Shown: positions 51,711-59,623 of the stretch, one piece after another
How the letters are laid out: each line of letters opens with the position of its first letter
Numbering within the stretch: the stretch's first letter is position 1
Assembly: GCA_030348385.1 (NCBI GenBank)
Contig: JAUCFP010000006.1
Coordinates: forward strand, 1 to 64,000
From: Cytobacillus sp. NJ13
Lineage (GTDB): Bacteria > Bacillota > Bacilli > Bacillales > Cytobacillaceae
DNA length: 64,000 nt
Direction: 5' to 3'
The notes under the pieces: generated by a model
Told to the model about the DNA's origin: nothing
What the model saw: only the letters and a program-made list of their open reading frames with translations
The model's database searches: none
Made by a program: the position numbers and the translations under genes

Positions 51711-53444
51711 ATGGACAGGAATAATCAGTTGCCGAAAAAGAGAGAGATTGCTCCTGATTTCACTGATGCAACGATTCTTGTTAATAGATTTGGGATCATC
51801 TCCTATGTGAACGAGCAGGCGCAAGAGCAATTTGGATATAGGGTAAATGAGCTGCAGGGGAAGAGCCTAAAGGAACTGCTCCCTGAGATCACCCTGCATG
51901 AAACTGAAGAGGGAAAAGTGGTTCACCAATATGGCCAGCATCGTAATGGTCAAGTATTTTCAATCTTTTATAGAATCAATTCTTTCAAGCAGGGAGAAGA
52001 AACAGAAACCTATTATTTAATCGTCTTTCATTCAGTTAAAGACCGTTCCCGATTAAAAAAGCAGCAATCATATTCATTAAAGGAATTGGTTGACCTGCAA
52101 TTTGCACTGGATGAATCAACAATTGTGGCCTATACAGACAAAAAAGGAAAAATCACGTATGTGAATGAAAAGTTCTGTGAGGTGTCGAAATATTCTGCGG
52201 ATGAGCTGGTTGGTAAAGACCATAGAATTATCAACTCATCCTACCATTCCAGAGATTTTATGGAGAACCTTTGGGAAACCATTTCGAGCGGGGAAGTCTG
52301 GCGCGGCGAAATTAAAAACAAAGCTAAAGACGGAACGTATTACTGGGTGGATACCACGATCGTTCCCTTTATTGATGACAAAGGAAATCCATATAAATAC
52401 CTGGCCATCCGGAAAGAAATTACTGAATATAAGCGTGTTGTGGAGGAACTGAAAAATTCCGTATACGAGCTGATCGATTTAAAGTTTGCCCTGGATGCTT
52501 CATCCATTGTGGCAATTACCGATCAGAAAGGCACCATTACTTATGTGAATGATCAATTCTGCAGCATCTCAAAATATTCACGGGAAGAATTGCTTGGACA
52601 GGATCATAGAATTATCAACTCAGGTTACCACACCAAAGAATTTTTCAGAGATTTGTGGAAGACGATTTCTTCCGGGAAGGTATGGAAAGGAGAGATCAAG
52701 AACAGAGCCAAGGATGGCACACATTATTGGGTGGATACCACAATCGTCCCATTCCTTAATGAAAAGGGGAAACCCTATCAGCATCTTGCTATTCGCCATG
52801 AAGTCACGCAAAGAAAAAATGCAGAAGAAGAGCTGCAAAAAATGATGACCAGGATCATCGATGTTCAAGAAGATGAACGGAAAAGACTTTCGCGGGAGCT
52901 TCATGACGGAATAGGGCAGAATTTGTACAGCCATCTGATTACCATTAATAGGCTTCAGGCGGAAATTAACCACCCTCTGCTTGATCAAATGCAGGATGAG
53001 GCTGCTGAAATCATTGAGGAACTGAGAGACCTTTCATGGGAGCTGCGTCCTTCTGTGCTTGATGATCTTGGTCTGATTCCAGCGATTCGATCCTACCTGG
53101 TCCGGTTTTCAGAACATCACAATATCAACGTCCATTTTGATTGCTACCTGGCTTCCCGTCTTAGTTCAAATAAAGAAATCACCATTTACAGGATCATTCA
53201 GGAAGCTTTAACAAACATAAGGAAATATGCTGAAACAGATGAAGCAGCAGTCACAATCAGGCAGATGGAAGAAGAAATCCGTATAGTCATTGAAGATAAA
53301 GGCATAGGGTTCAATGTTAATGAAGTCTCCAGAGGAGTCGGTCTTTTTAGCATGGAAGAACGAGCAAAAGCTGCGGGCGGTTCCATAAATGTTTATTCAG
53401 AAGAAACGAAAGGGACAAGAATTGTACTTGAAATTCCGCTATAG
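51711..53444 (+). CDS. Multi-PAS soluble histidine kinase, NreB-like
   Basis: A 577-residue cytosolic kinase: PAS1 (about 15-125), PAS2 (135-250) and PAS3 (260-375), then HisKA_3 with phospho-His398 in SRELHDGIGQ and an HATPase domain (QEALTNIRKYAE, EDKGIGFNV). PAS2 and PAS3 are near-duplicates: both contain GKDHRIINS/GQDHRIINS, AKDGT and YYWVDTTIVPF/HYWVDTTIVPF. No membrane span, and no four-cysteine cluster pattern as in the oxygen-sensing NreB. GGAGGAACG precedes the ATG. Last gene of the island. Confidence 0.92.
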   Translation: MDRNNQLPKKREIAPDFTDATILVNRFGIISYVNEQAQEQFGYRVNELQGKSLKELLPEITLHETEEGKVVHQYGQHRNGQVFSIFYRINSFKQGEETETYYLIVFHSVKDRSRLKKQQSYSLKELVDLQFALDESTIVAYTDKKGKITYVNEKFCEVSKYSADELVGKDHRIINSSYHSRDFMENLWETISSGEVWRGEIKNKAKDGTYYWVDTTIVPFIDDKGNPYKYLAIRKEITEYKRVVEELKNSVYELIDLKFALDASSIVAITDQKGTITYVNDQFCSISKYSREELLGQDHRIINSGYHTKEFFRDLWKTISSGKVWKGEIKNRAKDGTHYWVDTTIVPFLNEKGKPYQHLAIRHEVTQRKNAEEELQKMMTRIIDVQEDERKRLSRELHDGIGQNLYSHLITINRLQAEINHPLLDQMQDEAAEIIEELRDLSWELRPSVLDDLGLIPAIRSYLVRFSEHHNINVHFDCYLASRLSSNKEITIYRIIQEALTNIRKYAETDEAAVTIRQMEEEIRIVIEDKGIGFNVNEVSRGVGLFSMEERAKAAGGSINVYSEETKGTRIVLEIPL

Positions 53445-53471
53445 AAAAAGCTGCCTAATCCAGGCAGCTTT
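53445..53471. terminator. Bidirectional terminator, kinase / chrA
   Basis: AAAAGCTGCCT and AGGCAGCTTTT form a perfect 11-bp stem over AATCC, with T-run outward on both strands. Confidence 0.93.
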
Positions 53472-53488
53472 TCTTATTAGATGCGTTT

Positions 53489-54679
53489 CTAAAATATTGA
53501 TCCTAGTAAAGTTCCGCCTATAGCCCCTGTCACAACAATAATCCAGGGCGGCAGCTTCCAATAAACAAGCATGCTGAATAGTACTGCTGCAAAGGCAAAA
53601 TCAGCCGGCTCCAGGATGCTGCTGGTCCAAATTGGATGATAAAAGGCAGCAATTAAAATGCCGACAACTGCAGCATTTACACCCATTAATGCACCCTTTA
53701 TGTTAGGATTGCGGCGAAGTGTGTCCCAAAATGGGAGGGTGCCTAATATCAGCAGAAAGGCAGGCAGGAAGATCGCTGCCGTTGCAAGCAAACCGCCTTG
53801 CCAGCCATTCATCACTGCCCCAAGATAGGCAGCAAAAGTAAATAACGGTCCCGGTACTGCCTGAGCTGCACCGTAGCCAGCCAGAAAAGCTTCTTCACTT
53901 AGCCAGCCTGTTGGGACAAATTCACGTTCCAGCAAAGGAAGGACAACATGGCCGCCCCCGAAAACCAGAGATCCTGAGCGATAAAAGCTGTCAAAAAGAG
54001 CAACCCAATCCCATGCGGTTAGCTCCCTTAAAATTGGAAGCACTATTAAAAGGGCGAAAAACAACACTAAACAGCCAATGGCAAAACCTTTTGAAATGGG
54101 AAACTCCATCCGTGCTTCATCGTTATCTGCATGTTTCTTATAGATTAAAAATCCAATAAAACCAGAGATAAGGATGACTCCAACCTGAGTAATGGCAGTC
54201 TGCCATAATAGTGTGGCGATAATCGCGAGCAGTGCCAGCGTTTTTCGCGGCAGGTCAGGTACAAGCTTTTGTGCCATACCCAAGACCGCGTGAGCCACTA
54301 CGGCGACCGCGACAATTTTGAGCCCATGGATCCAGCCGGCTTCCGCCGGATTAATGCCTTGAAGAAGAATGGCAAAAATAATCAGGGCAATAACAGATGG
54401 CAATGTGAAACCAAGGAAAGCCATAATGCCGCCGCCTACTCCAGCCCTCATGACACCAATGCCAATGCCAACCTGGCTGCTCGCCGGTCCGGGGAGGAAC
54501 TGACAAAGTGCAACTAAGTCAGCGTAGCTTTTCTCATCCATCCATTTTCTTCTCCGGACATACTCATCGTGAAAATAGCCGAGATGAGCTACAGGTCCCC
54601 CGAAAGAGGTGAGTCCAAGCCTTGTTGAAACCATTAATATTTCCAGTAACGATTTTAAGCCAGTTCTGTTTTTGTTCAT
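53489..54679 (-). CDS. chrA: Chromate transporter ChrA
   Basis: A 396-residue CHR-family membrane protein with two homologous halves, the long-chain type. Each half has the family block: GLTSFGGPVAHLGYFHDEYV and CQFLPGPASSQ in the first, GSLVFGGGHVVLPLLEREFV and AAQAVPGPLFTFAAYLG in the second. It exports chromate, exchanging or competing with sulfate. An ATG two codons downstream of the first is used because AAAGGGG is then six bases away. It lies 11 bases after padR, so both form one unit. Confidence 0.92.
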   Translation of the reverse strand: MNKNRTGLKSLLEILMVSTRLGLTSFGGPVAHLGYFHDEYVRRRKWMDEKSYADLVALCQFLPGPASSQVGIGIGVMRAGVGGGIMAFLGFTLPSVIALIIFAILLQGINPAEAGWIHGLKIVAVAVVAHAVLGMAQKLVPDLPRKTLALLAIIATLLWQTAITQVGVILISGFIGFLIYKKHADNDEARMEFPISKGFAIGCLVLFFALLIVLPILRELTAWDWVALFDSFYRSGSLVFGGGHVVLPLLEREFVPTGWLSEEAFLAGYGAAQAVPGPLFTFAAYLGAVMNGWQGGLLATAAIFLPAFLLILGTLPFWDTLRRNPNIKGALMGVNAAVVGILIAAFYHPIWTSSILEPADFAFAAVLFSMLVYWKLPPWIIVVTGAIGGTLLGSIF

Positions 54680-54690
54680 ATGCATCCCCT

Positions 54691-54999
54691 TTAGTCTTTA
54701 ATCTCTTTAAAAAGCTCATAAGCTTTTTTTCTGGCTTCCTCGAGCACCGTAATTCCTTTTTCTGTTGCAGTATAATATTTTCGGATTCGGCCATCTACAT
54801 TTTTCTTCTCCTGATGAAGAAGCCCATCTGATTCCATCGAATGGAGGAGAGGATACAATGTTCCGGAACTGATGCTATATCCATGCTCTTTCAGCTCTTC
54901 CACCATCCAAGCGCCGAAAACAGGGTGCTCCTTTGCATGGTGAAGAATATGGATTTGAATAAACCCGAGGAACAGCTTGCGCACTATTTTATCTTCCAA
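54691..54999 (-). CDS. PadR family repressor of chrA
   Basis: A 102-residue winged-helix protein: LGFIQIHILHHAKEHPVFG, SISSGTLYPLLHSMESDGLL and KYYTATEKGITVLEEARK are the PadR recognition and wing segments. TTG after GGAGG at seven bases is taken as the start; the upstream open frame is unsupported. PadR genes paired with chrA regulate chromate resistance in other bacilli; the same is inferred here. Candidate operator DNA upstream includes CCGATATCGG at about 55030. Confidence 0.9.
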   Translation of the reverse strand: MEDKIVRKLFLGFIQIHILHHAKEHPVFGAWMVEELKEHGYSISSGTLYPLLHSMESDGLLHQEKKNVDGRIRKYYTATEKGITVLEEARKKAYELFKEIKD

Positions 55000-55119
55000 G
55001 CAAATGCCTCCCTTATTAATTTCGAAACCCGATATCGGAATTTGATAATTGGATGATACCAAATTAAACTTGATAAGAAAAGGGGAATTTGAAAATTTAC
55101 AAAACCTTAACATAGACAT

Positions 55120-55144
55120 AAAAAGAACGCTCTCTCAAGCGTTC
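55120..55144 (-). terminator. Terminator of the small-gene pair
   Basis: On the minus strand GAACGCT and AGCGTTC pair over TGAGAG and run into TTTTT, six bases past the stop of the 45-residue gene. Confidence 0.85.
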
Positions 55145-55149
55145 AGTTG

Positions 55150-55287
55150 TCAATTATTCTGTTCATTTCTTAAAATTTCATAAGCATGTTCACCGGCTGC
55201 TGCCGTTAAACTTTCCCACAGCTGATCACGCAGTAAATCGAGTTCAATAATCCTTCTCGCCAGATCTATTGTATTTTTTGTTTCCAT
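55150..55287 (-). CDS. Small hypothetical acidic protein
   Basis: A 45-residue helical peptide (IDLARRIIELDLLRDQLWES then AYEILRNEQNN). AGGGGGCC precedes the ATG; 19 codons of open frame upstream overlap the FbpA-like gene and lack a ribosome site. It follows that gene by 13 bases and is terminated by the hairpin at 55120, so the two form a unit. The helical, leucine-rich composition suggests a protein-protein contact role, which is speculation. Confidence 0.55.
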   Translation of the reverse strand: METKNTIDLARRIIELDLLRDQLWESLTAAAGEHAYEILRNEQNN

Positions 55288-55300
55288 AAAGGCCCCCTGG

Positions 55301-55465
55301 TTAATAACGGCTTCGATTGCTGTGTTTTTTAAAAATAACCTCAAGTTCCGTTAAGGTCAGCTTTTGCAGAGCCGGTTCAGAATGCTGATATTCGCTTCCT
55401 GATTTGACAAGCAGATCGATTAGATATTGCCGTTTTTTCTCAATGGCTTTCCTTAAATATTGCAT
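55301..55465 (-). CDS. FbpA-like small basic protein
   Basis: A 54-residue basic protein: MQYLRKAIEKKRQYLIDLLV followed by LQKLTLTELEVIFKKH. This follows the pattern of the Fur-regulated basic protein A family (EAVEKRKKYLIDKL ... LTLSDLE), small helpers of iron-sparing regulation in B. subtilis. GAGGAG precedes the ATG. No convincing Fur box is seen upstream, so iron control is uncertain. Confidence 0.6.
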   Translation of the reverse strand: MQYLRKAIEKKRQYLIDLLVKSGSEYQHSEPALQKLTLTELEVIFKKHSNRSRY

Positions 55466-55566
55466 TCACTATCTCCTCTTTTCTTTAATGTTTTTGTTTA
55501 TTCTAAAAGAAATTTAGCTCTTATTCATTTATTATGTTAAGTTTTCTTACATTGTTTTTGCTGCTT

Positions 55567-55617
55567 TGTAAGATTATCTGACAGGATTGATGAAAATGAT
55601 TGAAAGATTAGTATAAT
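55567..55617 (+). promoter_or_regulatory. TnrA box and tnrA promoter
   Basis: TGTAAGATTATCTGACA (55567-55583) matches the TnrA/GlnR consensus TGTNANAWWWTMTNACA at every defined position. TTGATG (55588) and TATAAT (55612-55617) form the promoter with an 18-bp spacer. The box centres near -49, the position used when TnrA activates, so tnrA probably activates itself under nitrogen limitation. Confidence 0.88.
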
Positions 55618-55648
55618 GAAAGAAAATGGTTAGATTGAGGTGACATGA

Positions 55649-55972
55649 TTGGAAAGTGAATCATCCTACAAAACCAGAAAAGTCATTTCGATTGGGACGG
55701 TCAGTGAACTGACAGGACTTAGTGAACGGCAGATTCGGTATTACGAAGAGAGGAAATTGATTTTCCCTGAAAGATCAGAACGAGGAAGCAGGAAATATTC
55801 TTTTAGCGATGTAGAGACGCTCATCGATATAGCCAACAAAAGGGAGGAGGGAGTCCGAACGGAAGAAATCCGCTCGGAATTAAAGAGAAAAAAGAAAAAA
55901 GACGATCAGGCATCACGGTCAAAAATGATTCAGGGTCAGCTTAATGCGCAGTTTGGAATCCGGAAGAAATAA
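55649..55972 (+). CDS. tnrA: Nitrogen regulator TnrA
   Basis: A 107-residue MerR-fold regulator. The DNA-binding part reads [20 protein letters not shown] and [20 protein letters not shown], almost as in B. subtilis TnrA (110 residues). The C-terminal QGQLNAQF is the TnrA tail that binds feedback-inhibited glutamine synthetase, which separates it from GlnR. Start is TTG after GAGGTGAC. It activates nitrate, ammonium and other nitrogen-scavenging genes when nitrogen is short. No glnA is adjacent, as expected for tnrA. Confidence 0.95.
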   Translation: MESESSYKTRKVISIGTVSELTGLSERQIRYYEERKLIFPERSERGSRKYSFSDVETLIDIANKREEGVRTEEIRSELKRKKKKDDQASRSKMIQGQLNAQFGIRKK

Positions 55973-55977
55973 TGGGG

Positions 55978-56012
55978 AAGTGATTATTCTGCAAGGAATA
56001 ATCGCTTTTTTT
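55978..56012 (+). terminator. tnrA terminator
   Basis: AAGTGATTATTC and GAATAATCGCTT pair along 12 positions over a TGCAAG loop, then TTTTTTT. Confidence 0.93.
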
Positions 56013-56174
56013 ATTCCACTTCTATTCTGTCTTATAGAATAAGCTGATAGAGTTTACGAAACATTTTTATAAAAATTTTAGACAAAAAGTCTTTCTTTCG
56101 TTTACCATTTCCGTTAAGATGTAACCCTATATATGAACGTTTTTAAATTTTAGATCTGTAAAGCAGGTGAAAGA

Positions 56175-56927
56175 ATGGGGAAAGAACTCCCTCCAACAAT
56201 TGAAGTAATTGAGATCTGCTTGCTTGCCGGGAAAATCATGCTACAGGGCGGTGCAGAAACGTATCGGGTAGAGGACACAATGACCAGGATTGCAGCTTCC
56301 CTGGGTATACCGCACTCACATAGCTATGTGACGCCAACCGGAATTATATTTTCAACGGATGGAACTGAACCGGCAAAGCTGATTCGGATTTCAGAACGGT
56401 CAACGGATTTGTACAAAGTGACATTAGTGAACGGAGTTTCACGCAAAATCAGCAGCGGTGAACTGGATGGAAAGGAAGCTTTGGCAAGGCTGAAGGAAAT
56501 TGAAAGTGCCGACTATACTTTCCCTGTTTATCAGCAGATTCTTGCGGCCTCCATTGCAAGCGGCTGCTTTTTAATTATGTTCCTGGGAAGCTGGACAGAT
56601 TTTGTTCCAGCCATGATTGCAGGCGGGCTGGGGTTTGTTTCATTTATATACGTACATAGAGTGGTCCAGATAAAATTTTTCTCTGAATTTATTGCTTCAT
56701 TATTAATTGGCCTTATCGCCTATTTCTTTGTGTACTCAGGAGTGGGAACAGAGCTTGATAAGATCATTATCGGTTCAGTCATGCCGCTCGTTCCGGGGCT
56801 GCTGATAACAAATGCAGTCAGGGATTTAATGGCCGGGCACCTTGTTTCCGGACTGTCAAAAGGGGCTGAAGCCTTTTTGACGGCATTTGCCATTGGAGCT
56901 GGGATTGCTCTTGTATTCACTTTCTAA
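56175..56927 (+). CDS. Threonine/serine exporter, ThrE N-terminal half
   Basis: A 250-residue protein of the ThrE family (YjjP-like). A cytoplasmic N-terminal domain (LLAGKIMLQGGAETYRVEDT, YVTPTGIIFS) precedes five spans with the VMPLVPGLLITNAVRDL motif. In Corynebacterium both halves are one polypeptide; here the second half is the next gene, 24 bases on. GCAGGTGAAAG precedes the ATG. Substrate by homology only. Confidence 0.88.
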   Translation: MGKELPPTIEVIEICLLAGKIMLQGGAETYRVEDTMTRIAASLGIPHSHSYVTPTGIIFSTDGTEPAKLIRISERSTDLYKVTLVNGVSRKISSGELDGKEALARLKEIESADYTFPVYQQILAASIASGCFLIMFLGSWTDFVPAMIAGGLGFVSFIYVHRVVQIKFFSEFIASLLIGLIAYFFVYSGVGTELDKIIIGSVMPLVPGLLITNAVRDLMAGHLVSGLSKGAEAFLTAFAIGAGIALVFTF

Positions 56928-56951
56928 ATGCATTTGCGGAGGAATATGCGT

Positions 56952-57395
56952 ATGTTTATGTTGACACATATGATTACAAGCTTTATTGCTTCAGCAGGAT
57001 TCGGGGTGCTTTTCAATGCCCCGAAAAAATCGCTGCTGAAATGCGGGTTTGTCGGGATGGTTGGCTGGTTTGTTTATATTTGGCTTGTCAATTGGCAGTA
57101 TGATGCTGTCATTTCTTCATTAATCGCTGCTTTTACCATTGCTGTGATCAGCCAGATTTTTGCTAAAATGTATAAAACACCTATCATTATTTTCAGTGTT
57201 GCCGGCATCATTCCACTGGTCCCAGGTGGGATTGCTTATGATGCAATGCGGAATTTTGTTGAAAATGATTATAATACGGCAATTCAGCTGGCCGCAAAGG
57301 CATTCATGATATCCGGGGCAATCGCAGTCGGACTTGTCATTTCAGAGGTAATCAATCAAATGATCCGCAAAGTTCAGTTCAAATCAAGAATCTAA
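56952..57395 (+). CDS. Threonine/serine exporter, ThrE C-terminal half
   Basis: A 147-residue membrane protein (YjjB-like) with four to five spans and the partner motif IIPLVPGGIAYDAMRNFVEND. It would assemble with the preceding subunit into one exporter. The third ATG of the open frame is chosen, eight bases after CGGAGGA. 57396-57565 holds no gene; a GTTCC/GGGAC-type weak hairpin is seen. Confidence 0.87.
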   Translation: MFMLTHMITSFIASAGFGVLFNAPKKSLLKCGFVGMVGWFVYIWLVNWQYDAVISSLIAAFTIAVISQIFAKMYKTPIIIFSVAGIIPLVPGGIAYDAMRNFVENDYNTAIQLAAKAFMISGAIAVGLVISEVINQMIRKVQFKSRI

Positions 57396-57565
57396 ATTGC
57401 AGCGAAGGACTATTACATTGGCCTTTTTTAGGAATTAAGCCGTAATACATCCTCTTACTATCAGACTCGTTCCAGAAATAAAAAGGGACGGGTTTTTCTT
57501 GTAATATATTCCTGGTGAATTTATAATCCTATTATGTTTGATTCTTACAGAAAAAGGAGAATATG

Positions 57566-59281
57566 ATGATCCGACGGTTTTTTAGTTACTATAAGCCACA
57601 TAAGCGCCTATTCATTCTTGATTTTAGTTCGGCGGTATTCGTGGCAATTCTTGAATTGGGCTTTCCGCTTGCGGTTCAGTGGTTTATCGACAGCCTGCTT
57701 CCAAGCGGGAATTGGTCCATGATTGTTTCCGTAAGTGCCGGCCTGCTTGCTCTTTATTTGACCAGCACGCTTCTGCAGTTTGTTGTTAACTATTGGGGCC
57801 ACAAGCTGGGCATCAACATCGAAACAGATATGCGGCAGCAGCTTTTTCAGCACGTTCAAAGGCAGTCTTTCCGCTTCTTTGATAATACCAAAACTGGGCA
57901 TATCATGAGCCGGGTGACAAATGATCTGATGGATATCGGGGAGCTCGCCCATCATGGCCCGGAGGATTTATTTATTGCGGTCATGACATTTGTGGGTGCA
58001 TTCTGGATCATGCTGACAATCAATGTGAAGCTCGCTCTTGTAACGATATTTGTTCTTCCGTTTCTTGTATGGCTGATTACGTTCTGCAATATTAAAATGA
58101 ACAAAGCATGGAAAAGGATGTACGGTGAAATTGCCGATGTGAACGCCCAGGTTGAGGATAGTGTATCTGGAGTGCGTGTGGTTCAGTCTTTTACAAATGA
58201 AAGCTATGAGATTAAAAGATTTAGAGAAAACAATGGCAGATTCCGTCTTGCCAAGCTTGCAGCATATAAGATTATGAGTTTCAGTGCTTCCGGAGTCTAT
58301 ATGCTGACCAGATTAGTTACGCTGATTGTTCTTGTGTACGGTTCCTGGCTGAGCTTCAATGGGCAGCTATCATATGGAGAATTGGTCGGATTTGTGCTCT
58401 ATGTGAATGTACTCTTAAAACCGATTGATAAAATTAGCGCCCTGATGGAACTGTACCCAAAAGGAATGGCTGGTTTCAAACGCTTTTTGGAAATCATCGA
58501 TACTGAGCCGGAGATTGAGGATGCAAAAGATGCCATTGAGGTTGAATCCTTAAGGGGGGATATCCGCTTTCAAGATGTATCCTTTAGTTATGACAAGCAT
58601 AAATCGGTGCTTGAGGGGATTGCTCTTCAAATAAAAGCAGGTGAAACAGTTGCTTTTGTGGGACCTTCAGGAGCCGGAAAGACAACGATTTGTTCTTTGA
58701 TTCCACGCTTTTATGATGTAAATAGCGGAAGCATTAAGATCGATGGCATGGATATCAGGGACATGACGAAAAAATCACTGAGATCGCAAATCGGCATTGT
58801 CCAGCAGGATGTATTCCTGTTTACCGGTACCCTGAAAGAAAATATAGCTTACGGAATGCTTGGGGCAACAGATGAGCAAATTGCGGACGCGGCTAAAAAA
58901 GCTCACCTGCAGGACTTCATTGCATCTCTTCCGGATGGCTGGGAAACACAAATTGGGGAACGTGGATTAAAGCTGTCTGGCGGACAAAAACAACGAATTG
59001 CCATTGCAAGAATGTTCCTGAAGAATCCGCCGATTTTGATTTTGGATGAAGCCACTTCGGCATTGGATACAGAAACCGAACAGATTATTCAAACTGCGTT
59101 GAATGAGCTTGCCGTAAACCGCACTACACTTGTGATTGCCCACAGGCTTGCAACCATTCGCAATGCAGACAGAGTGATGGTTGTCACAGAAGACGGCATA
59201 GCCGAAGAAGGTACACATGATGAGTTAATAGAACAGGGCGGGATCTTTGCAGGTCTCCATAATGTGCAATTCCAAAGATAA
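57566..59281 (+). CDS. ABC exporter, fused permease and ATPase (multidrug type)
   Basis: A 571-residue half-transporter: six spans (about 1-300), then an ATPase with Walker A GPSGAGKTT, Q-loop GIVQQDVFLF, signature LSGGQKQR and Walker B ILILDEATSALD. It resembles YgaD/MsbA-type lipid or drug exporters that act as homodimers. Of two adjacent ATGs the second has better spacing from AAAGGAG. No partner gene is adjacent. A terminator follows. Confidence 0.93.
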   Translation: MIRRFFSYYKPHKRLFILDFSSAVFVAILELGFPLAVQWFIDSLLPSGNWSMIVSVSAGLLALYLTSTLLQFVVNYWGHKLGINIETDMRQQLFQHVQRQSFRFFDNTKTGHIMSRVTNDLMDIGELAHHGPEDLFIAVMTFVGAFWIMLTINVKLALVTIFVLPFLVWLITFCNIKMNKAWKRMYGEIADVNAQVEDSVSGVRVVQSFTNESYEIKRFRENNGRFRLAKLAAYKIMSFSASGVYMLTRLVTLIVLVYGSWLSFNGQLSYGELVGFVLYVNVLLKPIDKISALMELYPKGMAGFKRFLEIIDTEPEIEDAKDAIEVESLRGDIRFQDVSFSYDKHKSVLEGIALQIKAGETVAFVGPSGAGKTTICSLIPRFYDVNSGSIKIDGMDIRDMTKKSLRSQIGIVQQDVFLFTGTLKENIAYGMLGATDEQIADAAKKAHLQDFIASLPDGWETQIGERGLKLSGGQKQRIAIARMFLKNPPILILDEATSALDTETEQIIQTALNELAVNRTTLVIAHRLATIRNADRVMVVTEDGIAEEGTHDELIEQGGIFAGLHNVQFQR

Positions 59282-59282
59282 A

Positions 59283-59312
59283 GCAGAATCCGAAATGGAT
59301 TCTGCTTTATTT
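59283..59312 (+). terminator. ABC exporter terminator
   Basis: GCAGAATCC and GGATTCTGC form a 9-bp stem over GAAAT, then TTTATTT. From here to 59623 there is regulatory DNA only (see the next two sites). Confidence 0.9.
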
Positions 59313-59544
59313 GTCTAAATGGTGACCTCTGTCAAAAAATGACTGTTTCCATCAAACAAACCTGGAAAAAATGCAAAGAATATTAGAATCTAGCAAGCAA
59401 GCATTCATTTTTACAAACAAAGCCGGGAAATCTGCAAACAAATCATGAGAGCTAATAAAGGGAATACATAATTTTCAGAACAGTCAAAAAGAACTATTGT
59501 TTTTATTAAATATCTGGAAGTTTTTAACTAGAACAGGACTTATG

Positions 59545-59558
59545 TGGTATAGACAACT
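59545..59558 (+). promoter_or_regulatory. NagR (YvoA)-like operator
   Basis: TGGTATAGACAACT resembles the dre sites bound by the GntR-type repressor of GlcNAc use in bacilli. It sits within the wider palindrome GTATAG-ACAA-CTATAC (59547-59562). It lies 80 bases before the wall-recycling operon, so amino-sugar phosphates would be the inducer. Confidence 0.6.
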
Positions 59559-59585
59559 ATACTCTAACTCTATTAATCTTACAGT

Positions 59586-59600
59586 ATGTAAACCCTTTCA
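59586..59600 (+). promoter_or_regulatory. Candidate cre box of amiE-nagZ-namZ
   Basis: ATGTAAACCCTTTCA fits the cre consensus except for one base of the central CG. Carbon catabolite control of muropeptide recycling is known in B. subtilis, which makes the site plausible. Confidence 0.4.
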
Positions 59601-59623
59601 AACATAAAGGAGGTTATTGGCTG

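Noticed and set aside
43115..53444. Recent horizontal transfer of the nitrate-type island
   Set aside because: No integrase, insertion sequence, tRNA boundary or obvious base-composition change is visible by eye; cannot be claimed without computation.
55580..55610. Fur box near the FbpA-like gene
   Set aside because: TGATGAAAATGATTG matches only about 9 of 14 informative positions, and the DNA is better explained as the tnrA promoter.
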